The notes beneath the pieces were generated by a model. That model did no database searches. It was not told where the DNA came from and saw only the letters and a program-made list of their open reading frames with translations. From the NCBI RefSeq assembly GCF_007992715.1, contig NZ_BKAU01000001.1, positions 620,001 through 684,000 on the forward strand: a DNA stretch of 64,000 nt. The letters run 5' to 3'. The translations under genes and the position numbers were made by a program. This stretch comes from Chitinophaga cymbidii (GTDB lineage Bacteria > Bacteroidota > Bacteroidia > Chitinophagales > Chitinophagaceae). The first letter of the stretch is position 1. The number at the start of each line of letters is the position of its first letter. This document shows, in pieces, positions 46,981-54,671 of this stretch.

Positions 46981-47271
46981 TTACCTAGGGGAATATCTGT
47001 GAAAGACAGGTATGTGATAACGATGGGCTACCATCTCGCAGACACGATTACTGATCCTCTCCTTTGTGGATTTGAGATTTCTTACGATTTCATCGCTGCT
47101 GTAAATTGTTTCCAATTTTGCGATATCATCGTTAAAGGACTTTTCATCAGTCATATACAAGGCACGCGGGATAATCAGACGCTGATCCCTGTCAGCATCC
47201 AATTGCTCCAGTCTAACATCCCAAAACAAATGCTTTGGAAAAATTGACGATATGTTTATTGCCTTATTCAC
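46981..47271 (-). CDS. DUF6922-like protein, probable antitoxin partner of AbiEii
   Basis: A 96-residue protein starting at a GTG at 47271. FPKHLFWDVRLEQLDADRDQRLIIPRAL and the following segment match what I recall of the DUF6922 family, found directly upstream of AbiEii-type nucleotidyltransferases in Bacteroidota. It appears intact although its partner is broken. The TAAATTTG element just upstream suggests a very short leader or leaderless transcript. Confidence 0.65.
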   Translation of the reverse strand: MNKAINISSIFPKHLFWDVRLEQLDADRDQRLIIPRALYMTDEKSFNDDIAKLETIYSSDEIVRNLKSTKERISNRVCEMVAHRYHIPVFHRYSPR

Positions 47272-47275
47272 CCTA

Positions 47276-47283
47276 CAAATTTA
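47276..47283 (-). promoter_or_regulatory. -7 element TAAATTTG for the antitoxin-toxin pair
   Basis: On the minus strand 47283-47276 reads TAAATTTG, an exact match to the Bacteroidota -7 consensus TANNTTTG. The expected transcript start nearly coincides with the GTG start at 47271, so the message could be leaderless. No -33 TTG was found at the usual distance. Confidence 0.4.
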
Positions 47284-47306
47284 AGGTATTTCCGTACAAG
47301 TACCTT

Positions 47307-47340
47307 AAAAAGCCTTGCCGCTCTGGAAGCCGGCAAGGCT
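47307..47340 (-). terminator. Intrinsic terminator of the GH33-like/SusCD operon
   Basis: AGCCTTGCCG (47311-47320) and CGGCAAGGCT (47331-47340) form a perfect 10-bp stem with a 10-nt loop. In the minus-strand transcript it is followed by UUUUAA. It lies about 100 nt after the stop codon of the last operon gene. Confidence 0.85.
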
Positions 47341-47444
47341 GTACTCCCGCAAATGGACATCTGCCGGGAGAGATCATAGGCCATCTTTGCAGATACTACG
47401 CTGCAAAAGCCGTTCAATATTTTGCGACCGGATCGGCCGGTCTG

Positions 47445-48167
47445 TCAGGGCAACCGCCGTATCCTGATATTCCTGAACCACACCCTGTCCCCGTGGTCCT
47501 GCAAAGCAATATGCCCCGATGCGAACTTTCCATACTGCGGCATCGCGGCGAACTTGCTTTTTGCTACCAGCTGCTGCCATTCAGGACTGCCCAGCCGGTA
47601 ATCCTGCACTTTCTTCCCGTTCAGCCAGCACTGCACATGACCCTTCTTTACTTTCAGGCGCACGTGGTTCCATTCACCGGCGGGTTTTACGGACGCGGCC
47701 ATCGGGGGCATCAGGTCGTAGTTCGCGCCGGCCTTGTGGGTGCCTTCCTTTCCCTTCTTAGCGTCGGGATGACGCTCATCGTCGAGTATCTGCACTTCGG
47801 GACCGGTCTGGTAAACATATTTAAATTGAGGGTCTTCGGACACATGGAACAAAAGGCCGCTGTTGCCAGCTTCGGATATCTTCCAGTCCAGCCGCAGATC
47901 GAAACTTTCAAACTGTTCTTTCGTTACGATATACCCACCGCCTTTTTTGGTAAGCGTGAACGTTCCGTCTTCGATCTTCCATTCCGCGGGGAGATGATCT
48001 TTTTTATATCCGCGCCAGTGGTCCGTGGACGTGCCGTCGAACAGTGCGGTCCATTTTCCTTTGTTCCGTTGCTCTGTAGCAGTATCACCTGGCGTTCCCG
48101 CTACGCAAAAACCGCATAATGGTATCAGCAGGGTAAGCAGGTAAATCTGTCTATTGATTCGTTTCAT
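47445..48167 (-). CDS. DUF1080 (3-keto-disaccharide hydrolase-like) protein
   Basis: About 240 residues from the ATG at 48167 (an upstream start at 48197 lacks a proper signal peptide). It is an exported concanavalin-like beta-sandwich: WTALFDGTSTDHWRGYK, WKIEDGTFTL, DLRLDWKISEAGNSGLLFHVSED and EWNHVRLKVKKGHVQCWLNGKKV are typical of the DUF1080/3-keto-disaccharide hydrolase family (PF06439). Some members cleave 3-keto-glycosides and others may be lectin-like. It is the last gene of the long operon, 60 nt after its neighbour. Confidence 0.85.
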   Translation of the reverse strand: MKRINRQIYLLTLLIPLCGFCVAGTPGDTATEQRNKGKWTALFDGTSTDHWRGYKKDHLPAEWKIEDGTFTLTKKGGGYIVTKEQFESFDLRLDWKISEAGNSGLLFHVSEDPQFKYVYQTGPEVQILDDERHPDAKKGKEGTHKAGANYDLMPPMAASVKPAGEWNHVRLKVKKGHVQCWLNGKKVQDYRLGSPEWQQLVAKSKFAAMPQYGKFASGHIALQDHGDRVWFRNIRIRRLP

Positions 48168-48227
48168 GATGGTGCTGTTTGGCACGGACATGCCCATGCC
48201 TTTGTTCCGGCACGTTGCATTCGTTCG

Positions 48228-48563
48228 TTATGATTTCAGATGTAAGTGAACAGAGGCTTTTACCGCCGCATCCTCTCCCAGTATCTCGCCATTCACCCGC
48301 AGCCAGTTGCCAAAATGGACGGCTTTGCAGAAATAGTGGCCGGGCTTGTCTATCAGCGGAAACACCGATCCCTCCCTGATCCAGTTGATGCCGTCCGGTG
48401 AAATTTCTACCCATGCGTTCAGACGGGCATCATTCCCCTTTAATTCTTCAATGATCAGAAAGAAAATGGCTTCGCCCGCCCAGCCTGCCTCCATGGGGTG
48501 GGAACTGATCGTTCCTGTAAAATATTTTCTGCGCTCTACGGCAGAAGCATGAAAGTGTCTCAT
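48228..48563 (-). CDS. Small unknown beta-rich protein
   Basis: A 111-residue protein with no signal peptide. The pattern of alternating hydrophobic residues, with WVEISPDGINW and HFGNWLRVNGEI, suggests a small all-beta sandwich, perhaps a binding domain. I do not recognise the family. It lies 21 nt after the 48585-49517 gene inside the operon, so it is probably translated and functionally linked to that protein. Confidence 0.6.
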   Translation of the reverse strand: MRHFHASAVERRKYFTGTISSHPMEAGWAGEAIFFLIIEELKGNDARLNAWVEISPDGINWIREGSVFPLIDKPGHYFCKAVHFGNWLRVNGEILGEDAAVKASVHLHLKS

Positions 48564-48584
48564 ATCGTTTTTTCTGATAAATAA

Positions 48585-49517
48585 TTATTCGGCGGAGATC
48601 ACTACCGAGTCCGCGTAAAAGAATACCCTTCTGTCCGTATCGTTCTCCACCCACATGCTGGGGTTAAACAGCCCTTTTACCCTGGCGTATGGCGCGGTGA
48701 GCGTGGGCTTTATTCCCCGCAGGTCAAATACCCTGTCGCCGGACTGCAGCTCCACGTACTCTCTTTTTTCCGTGTCTATCAGCAGGCGCAGGTAGCTCCA
48801 GTTGATCTTGTCGTCGCTTTCATTATAGCAGAGGTCCTGGTAGCCATCGGGCACCCATTCGAAGCCGTCTGTAGAGCCGTCCGGGTAACGTTTGCCGTAC
48901 CACATGGCGTCGATGCCCATTTTGCACCAGTCGTTCTCCACGCCGTAGGCCCATTCCACGTCCGTTATTCCTTCTTTCGCCCTGAATATCTGCCAGCGGC
49001 GCACCATTTCTCCGTTCACGGCATTCACGTAGCGGGCGCCGATGAAGTAGCGGTGCTCGTCGTCCTGGATATCGAAGAAGATGCCGAAGGCGCGCATGGC
49101 CTGTTCGCTCAGTCCCTGCCGGTCCTGTTCGGGCGTGTAGGCATACCACATTTCATATTGCCGCAGCCCTTTGGGAAGATGGGTGGTGAGGCGTTTGATG
49201 CCATGGGCGAGGCTTCCCGGCGCGGGGGCTTCGGTGTAGGGATTCGCTGTCTGGCGGGTGGACAGCTTCAATGAATAGGTACCGTCCATCGAGCCGTGCG
49301 TGCCGGTGAGCCGGAAGCTGGCGCTGCTCAATGTCAGCGGCCCCCACTGCGTTTTGTCCACATGGCTGTGCCGCAGCGTGTTGAAATCCTTGCCAACGTA
49401 ATTGGGATGGAGGTCCATCCAGCCGTTGAATCCTTTGTCGAAATCATCGTAACATATTATTTTTTTCAGCGGCTGATATTTGTTCAGACCAGCATCCAGC
49501 GCGATCACGTGTTTCAT
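48585..49517 (-). CDS. Unknown protein, probable jelly-roll fold, no signal peptide
   Basis: A 310-residue protein starting MKHVIALDAGL with no export signal. The segments YDDFDKGFNGWMDLHPNYVG, GSMDGTYSLKLSTR and FGIFFDIQDDEHRYFIGARYV suggest a concanavalin-like jelly-roll, as in lectins and glycosidases, but I cannot name a family. It begins 3 nt after the symporter fusion stop, which argues for a role in handling the imported sugar in the cytoplasm. Non-classical export is an alternative. Confidence 0.6.
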   Translation of the reverse strand: MKHVIALDAGLNKYQPLKKIICYDDFDKGFNGWMDLHPNYVGKDFNTLRHSHVDKTQWGPLTLSSASFRLTGTHGSMDGTYSLKLSTRQTANPYTEAPAPGSLAHGIKRLTTHLPKGLRQYEMWYAYTPEQDRQGLSEQAMRAFGIFFDIQDDEHRYFIGARYVNAVNGEMVRRWQIFRAKEGITDVEWAYGVENDWCKMGIDAMWYGKRYPDGSTDGFEWVPDGYQDLCYNESDDKINWSYLRLLIDTEKREYVELQSGDRVFDLRGIKPTLTAPYARVKGLFNPSMWVENDTDRRVFFYADSVVISAE

Positions 49518-49520
49518 GTT

Positions 49521-52043
49521 TTATTTTTCTTTTAATTTATCGTTGATAGTATACCAGGTCAGGCCCTGCAATTCCTTCTTGCCGGGCAGCAGGCAGCTCG
49601 CGAGGTAACCGATGATATAGCAGCTTAAAAATCCGATGGCGCTGTACAGCCAGAAGCTGAGCGGGGTCAGGGTTTTCACGGCATACAGGATGATGCCGCT
49701 GCTGACAGCGCCGATCAATGCCCCGGTGGCGTTAGCCCTGCGGGTGAAAATGCCGAGCAGGAACAATGCGGCGGAAGCGCCGATGAACAGGCCGGTGATC
49801 TCCTGGAATACGTCCAGGATGGAATTGACATCCATAAAAACCAGCGCCAGGGAAAGGCCGGTTGCAAATACGCCCAATATCACCGTGGCGATCCTGGCAA
49901 CGCGGGCAGTTTGCCGCTGCGTGATGTTCTTTTTATACCGGCCGTAAAAATCCGTTGTAAAAATGGTGGCTACGCTGTGAATAGAGCCTTCGAGCGTGGA
50001 CATGGAAGCCGCGAAGATTGCGGCGATGATCAGTCCGCTCAGCCCTACAGGCGCTTCCTGCGCAATGAACATCGGGAGGATGCCGTCCGCGGCGATCGCC
50101 GGATTGAGCTGTTCAGGATGCTGTTTGTAAAAAATATACAGCGCTGTACCCAAACCGTAGATCACGAACGCCCAGGGCACAGACACCGCTACGTCCGCCC
50201 ACACGCTCCGCTGCGCCTGCTTCAGGCTGCTGGTGGTCATATACCGCTGTACCACGGCCTGATCGCTGGTGAGGTTGCCGAGGCGGATGAAGATATTCCC
50301 GATCAGGATCACCATCAGCGAAGAAGAGGTAAAGCTCCAGTCCGACTGCCCCAGGCTGAATTTCTGATCGGCGATCCCCTGCGTAAAGAAATCCGCCACT
50401 CCGCCATTCAGCCCGGCGATGGCCAGGATGATGCAGATCACGGCTCCTCCGAACAGCAGGATGGCCTGCGCTACTTCGATCCAGATGACGGCTTCTATGC
50501 CGCCGACAACGGTATACACCGTGCTCAGCACGCCCATGATCAGGATGCAGGTAATGGTATCCAGCGGCGTTACAGCCGCCAGCGCTAATGACGGAAGGTA
50601 GAGCACCAGCCCCATGCGGGCCAGTTGATAGAATACGAATACGGAAGCGGCGAAAAGCCTTGCACCGGCGCTGAAACGCTCTTCGAGATAATGGTAAGCG
50701 CTGGCTACATTGATCTTCCGGATAAAGGGGATGTACGCGCGGGTGACGATCGGCACGGCGATGAACCAGGTAAATACGCCCGCGAAATAGGCCCAGTTCA
50801 CCGCATACGCCTTGGCGGGTATGCTCATGAACCCGATGGCGCTCACCTGCGTGGCCATGATGCTGATGCCCGCCGCCCAGTACGGAATGTTCTTGCTTCC
50901 AAGCAGGTAATCGTCCGCCGCCTTTTTCTTTCTTGAAAAATAATAACTGATCAGCGCGAGCCCCGCGAGGTAAAGTATCAGCGTGCCGTAGTCGATCCAG
51001 CCGAACCGGCTTTTCTCCCCCGCTGCCTGCAGTGTTGCTACCTGTATCCGGCTGGTGCGTACGCCGGGGCGCAGCTCTCCGCCTGCCAGCAGCAGCTTGT
51101 TGTGCCAGCGTACCGCGGTGGCGCCGGCTACGCCGGAAGGCATGTCGTTCAGTTGTATCCAGGTGTTGGTGATGGTGTGGTAAGCCAGCACATTTGCGGG
51201 CATGTGATAGTTATCTTTCAGTTCGATGGCTTTGCCGGCATCATGCCCGTCCGATCCGCTGAACAAAACAACATGCGTCTGGCCCAGTACTGTGGCGGCG
51301 CTGAACAATGCTGGTCTCGGCAAAGGTTCCAGCGTTTTCCATTTATTGCGTCTTCCATCAAACTCATAAGCATCTTTCAGATATCCATCTTTCCCTTTTC
51401 CACCGAACAGGTAAAGGCAATCGTATTCCCCGTTACTCTGCGCCACCATTGCAGCGCCAAACCTTGCAGTTCCGGGCCACGCAGGCAACGTTTGCCATTG
51501 CCGGGCAACAAGGTCCAGCCGCCAGAAGGCTTGCTGCGGTTGATTACCAGCGTCCTGCCCGCCCGCGATATAAACATGATTGCCCAATCTTGCAGCGGCT
51601 GAAGAAGACAGCGGAACAGGCAATTTCGGAAATGTGCTGTCGATCGTCACCTTGCCGGAGAGGGGATCAAAGCGGAGTAAAAACACCCGGTCAGATATTC
51701 CCTCATCACTCAGACCACCCATCACCAGCAGCCCCCCGTCAAGATCCACCACCGCCGCATTCGCCAAAGGAAGCGGCAAGCGGCCTGCCTCCCTCCATTG
51801 CATCGTATTGGCGTCGGTCGTTATATAGATCCTGTCATGAATATTTTTTTGCCCGCCTTCCTGTATCGGCCCGGAAAAATTGCTGCCGCCGGCAACGATC
51901 AGCGCGCCGTTGCTGGTACCCGCGATGACATGTGATAAACCCTCTTTTACAGGCAGCTCCTTTGTTTCATTCCACAACAGCCATTGCGCCTGTAAGGGCA
52001 CAACGAAAAAAAGACCAATGCATAGTAACCATATTCCTTTCAT
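49521..52043 (-). CDS. Kelch mutarotase-like domain fused to sodium:solute symporter
   Basis: About 840 residues. After a signal-like hydrophobic start, residues about 25-345 form a Kelch beta-propeller (repeats with VAGGSN, VMGGLSD, IAGGQD, LFGGKG, LAGGE) like the cyclically permuted NanM/mutarotase family. Residues about 350-840 are a sodium:solute symporter (SSS) with about 13 membrane segments, including DDYLLGSKNIPYWAAGIS and ASMSTLEGSIHSVATIF. The propeller should face the periplasm and could convert the sugar anomer just before uptake. Similar mutarotases serve sialic acid pathways. With two GH33-like enzymes in the operon, the substrate may be a sialic acid or another 2-keto sugar. 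Confidence 0.88.
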   Translation of the reverse strand: MKGIWLLCIGLFFVVPLQAQWLLWNETKELPVKEGLSHVIAGTSNGALIVAGGSNFSGPIQEGGQKNIHDRIYITTDANTMQWREAGRLPLPLANAAVVDLDGGLLVMGGLSDEGISDRVFLLRFDPLSGKVTIDSTFPKLPVPLSSSAAARLGNHVYIAGGQDAGNQPQQAFWRLDLVARQWQTLPAWPGTARFGAAMVAQSNGEYDCLYLFGGKGKDGYLKDAYEFDGRRNKWKTLEPLPRPALFSAATVLGQTHVVLFSGSDGHDAGKAIELKDNYHMPANVLAYHTITNTWIQLNDMPSGVAGATAVRWHNKLLLAGGELRPGVRTSRIQVATLQAAGEKSRFGWIDYGTLILYLAGLALISYYFSRKKKAADDYLLGSKNIPYWAAGISIMATQVSAIGFMSIPAKAYAVNWAYFAGVFTWFIAVPIVTRAYIPFIRKINVASAYHYLEERFSAGARLFAASVFVFYQLARMGLVLYLPSLALAAVTPLDTITCILIMGVLSTVYTVVGGIEAVIWIEVAQAILLFGGAVICIILAIAGLNGGVADFFTQGIADQKFSLGQSDWSFTSSSLMVILIGNIFIRLGNLTSDQAVVQRYMTTSSLKQAQRSVWADVAVSVPWAFVIYGLGTALYIFYKQHPEQLNPAIAADGILPMFIAQEAPVGLSGLIIAAIFAASMSTLEGSIHSVATIFTTDFYGRYKKNITQRQTARVARIATVILGVFATGLSLALVFMDVNSILDVFQEITGLFIGASAALFLLGIFTRRANATGALIGAVSSGIILYAVKTLTPLSFWLYSAIGFLSCYIIGYLASCLLPGKKELQGLTWYTINDKLKEK

Positions 52044-52052
52044 CATCATTCT

Positions 52053-53159
52053 TTATTTTTCCAACAGCCATTTCAAAGGGAAGCGCGCCAGCGAAACCGT
52101 GTCGGGCATGTGTTTGCTTCCACCGTGACCATAGAGGCAAATAATATTTTTGTCCGGCAGCACGGCCAGGTCAGAATAGGTGGAGCCGCCTTCCTGCAAT
52201 AATTTTTTCACGGGCCAGGTACTGCCTTCGTCCCGGCTGAGCCGGATGGTGAGGTCGCGCCGCTTTTTAAGATCAGCGGGTTGGGATACCAGTATGACGT
52301 TCGGTTTCATGGCGTAGCGTACCAGGCCGATATCGCAGACAGCGCCGGTAAGCCCTTTGACGTATTCCATGCCGGAAGACCAGCTGAGACCTTTATCCCG
52401 GCTGACCACTTTTGCCTGGTAAGCACCTTCGTGGCCGGTATACGTGCGTCCGATCAACATCACATCGCCATTGCGCTGCTCCACGATCTGCGATTCATTA
52501 AGCTCCCCTGCAGGCGTATCTCCCCCCACCTGCCATGTTTTGCCATGATCGTCACTGTAAATGCAATTGACGCCGTACTTCCGCTCTTTGGCAGCAAACG
52601 AAATGGACTTCCGGTGCCAAACGGGAACGAGTAAACGTTTATTTTTCAGCTGAATGCCATGCCCCGGACCGGGCAGGTGAAACGTCCATTCGTGCTGATT
52701 ACCGGCGAACAATGAAGTGATTTCCGTGGCTTCCGACCAGGAAAGGCCATCATCTTTACTGCTGATGTAAAACACCTGTGTACTGACATTCTGATGGTTC
52801 AGCGCGTAAAAAAGGAACAGCTCTTTCGTCTTTTTGTCCTGCACGATCGTGGGGTTTGTCCATGACTGCCCGTTTTTGCTTTCCAGCAATATTCTCGATT
52901 CCGAAAATGTATTGCCGCGGTCCGTACTTCGTTTCAGTACGATGTGATGCGCGCCGTCGTCTTTGCTTTCCGTTATCCGCGCTTCGGCAAAGGCCAGTAT
53001 GGTCCCTTTCGCGGTAACCGTGAGGCCGTACACAAAATGCGCGTGAATGCCGTTCTCGTTTGCTTTCCACAGAACGGTCCTATGCCGACTATTCTGCGCC
53101 TCCGCCAGCAAAGCGCAGGTTGCCAGCAGCAGTGTTGTGACGATCTTTTTTATTTCCAT
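52053..53159 (-). CDS. GH33-like exo-sialidase family protein
   Basis: A 368-residue exported six-bladed propeller (signal ending near LLAEAQ). At least five Asp-box repeats are visible (STDRGNTF, SKDDGLSW, SDDHGKTW, SRDKGLSW, SRDEGSTW). Likely GH33 catalytic residues are the Glu in LNESQ and the Tyr in STYSDL, with arginines in FAEAR and RRDLTIR as candidates for the carboxylate-binding triad. GH33 enzymes release sialic acid, KDN, Kdo or related 2-keto acids, so the exact sugar is open. Its start overlaps the SusD stop by 10 nt. Confidence 0.82.
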   Translation of the reverse strand: MEIKKIVTTLLLATCALLAEAQNSRHRTVLWKANENGIHAHFVYGLTVTAKGTILAFAEARITESKDDGAHHIVLKRSTDRGNTFSESRILLESKNGQSWTNPTIVQDKKTKELFLFYALNHQNVSTQVFYISSKDDGLSWSEATEITSLFAGNQHEWTFHLPGPGHGIQLKNKRLLVPVWHRKSISFAAKERKYGVNCIYSDDHGKTWQVGGDTPAGELNESQIVEQRNGDVMLIGRTYTGHEGAYQAKVVSRDKGLSWSSGMEYVKGLTGAVCDIGLVRYAMKPNVILVSQPADLKKRRDLTIRLSRDEGSTWPVKKLLQEGGSTYSDLAVLPDKNIICLYGHGGSKHMPDTVSLARFPLKWLLEK

Positions 53160-54652
53160 TCCGGGTTCTGTTTGATCTTGGGATTGAGCAGGATTTCATT
53201 GGCCGGTACCGGGAAAAGCAGGTGCTTGTCCTCAACAGGATATTCAGGATGTATGGCCTTGATGGTTTGCACGAGCCGTTTTGTTCTCACGAGATCGAAC
53301 CAGCGATGGCCTTCAAATCCAAGTTCCAGCACTCTTTCTTCCAGCACCGCGTCGCGGAAAGTTTCTTTCGTCAGGCCCTCCAGGTCCGCCGGTGTAGCGG
53401 AAGGATTCACGCCGTCCCTGTTCCTCGCTCTTTCCCTGATCGCATTGATCATGTCATACGCTTCCGTGGTGGGACCGGAAATTTCATTCAGCGCTTCTGC
53501 TTTCATCAGGTATACGTCCGCCAGCCGCAACACTACAAAGTTGCCGGAGAATGCGCCGGCATCGCGGGTAGTGGCGGTTTTGTCGATGTACTTTTTAGCG
53601 GGACTGGGATACGGCACCGACAGCTGCTGCCAGGTGACGGTGTTGCCGTCCTTGTCAGGCCCCGAAGTGTAGAAGGTACATTCTTTCCGGTAATCGTCAT
53701 CGGGATATTTATTGAAATAAGGAATTTCGCAAGCGATAGACCCGCCGTCGGAGGCAGTCTGTCCCGGAATCACAAACATTCCTCTCGGTAGCGAGAACGC
53801 GCCGAAGATGCTATGCTCGCCAGAGGAGATCAGCGTACGGTCGCCCTGCCATTCGAACAGCGATTCCCGGTTGAATTCATCTTCCGCGCCAATTGCTTTT
53901 TCGTAGTCCGCCAGCAGTTCATGCTGCGGCATGGCGATCACTTCGGTACAAAGGTCCGCGCATTGCTGATAGTCGCCGGCCTGCGCCGCCACGGAGGAAG
54001 CTCTTGTTAAATATACTTTCGCCAGTAACGCCTTGGCGGCGCCTTTCCTGGCCCTGCCGTTCTGATTGGTGGGCGCGAGATGCTGCCCGGCATATTCCAG
54101 GTCCGTGATGATCTGGCCGTATATATCACCGACAGGCGATCTTGCGATGTCCACTTCGCTGAGCGCTTTCACTTCAATGATCACCAGCGGCAGATCGCCC
54201 CACAGCCTGACGCCATAAAAATAACACAGCGCGCGTAAAAAGTGCGCTTCCGCAAGGTATTGCGTTTTCAGCGAATCGTTCATCTGGATGCCGGCTACGC
54301 GGTTGATGACGATGTTGGACGCATTGATGGCGGCGTACATATTGTTCCATACGCGGGACACATCGCCGTTGTCCGCCACATAACTGAATTCATCCAGCGG
54401 TTTCTGCGCGGCGAGCGTGGGCGCCAGCGCTTCGTCAGATGCATACCAGGTGAGGTACTGCAATCTTCTGGCAATGAAGGTTTCGCTGCCGCTGCCGAGT
54501 GCGTCGTAAGCGCCTGTCAGCGCAATGAATGCATCTTCCGCGGTCTTATAGTAATTCTCCGGCGCCAGGAAGCTGTTGGGTTCCTCCGCAAGGAACTTCT
54601 TGCAGGAAGTGAACATTACGCCGGCCAGCACAAAAAGGAATATATGTTTCAT
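53150..54652 (-). CDS. SusD/RagB-family outer-membrane lipoprotein
   Basis: About 500 residues from the ATG at 54652 with lipobox MFTSC followed by KKFLAEEPNSFL. The C-terminal features RVLELGFEGHRWFDLVRTKRL and KIKQNPEWK are typical SusD. It starts 19 nt after SusC, and its end overlaps the GH33-like gene. It captures the substrate for the transporter at 54672-57656. Confidence 0.94.
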   Translation of the reverse strand: MKHIFLFVLAGVMFTSCKKFLAEEPNSFLAPENYYKTAEDAFIALTGAYDALGSGSETFIARRLQYLTWYASDEALAPTLAAQKPLDEFSYVADNGDVSRVWNNMYAAINASNIVINRVAGIQMNDSLKTQYLAEAHFLRALCYFYGVRLWGDLPLVIIEVKALSEVDIARSPVGDIYGQIITDLEYAGQHLAPTNQNGRARKGAAKALLAKVYLTRASSVAAQAGDYQQCADLCTEVIAMPQHELLADYEKAIGAEDEFNRESLFEWQGDRTLISSGEHSIFGAFSLPRGMFVIPGQTASDGGSIACEIPYFNKYPDDDYRKECTFYTSGPDKDGNTVTWQQLSVPYPSPAKKYIDKTATTRDAGAFSGNFVVLRLADVYLMKAEALNEISGPTTEAYDMINAIRERARNRDGVNPSATPADLEGLTKETFRDAVLEERVLELGFEGHRWFDLVRTKRLVQTIKAIHPEYPVEDKHLLFPVPANEILLNPKIKQNPEWK

Positions 54653-54671
54653 GATCCGATCCATTTTTTTG

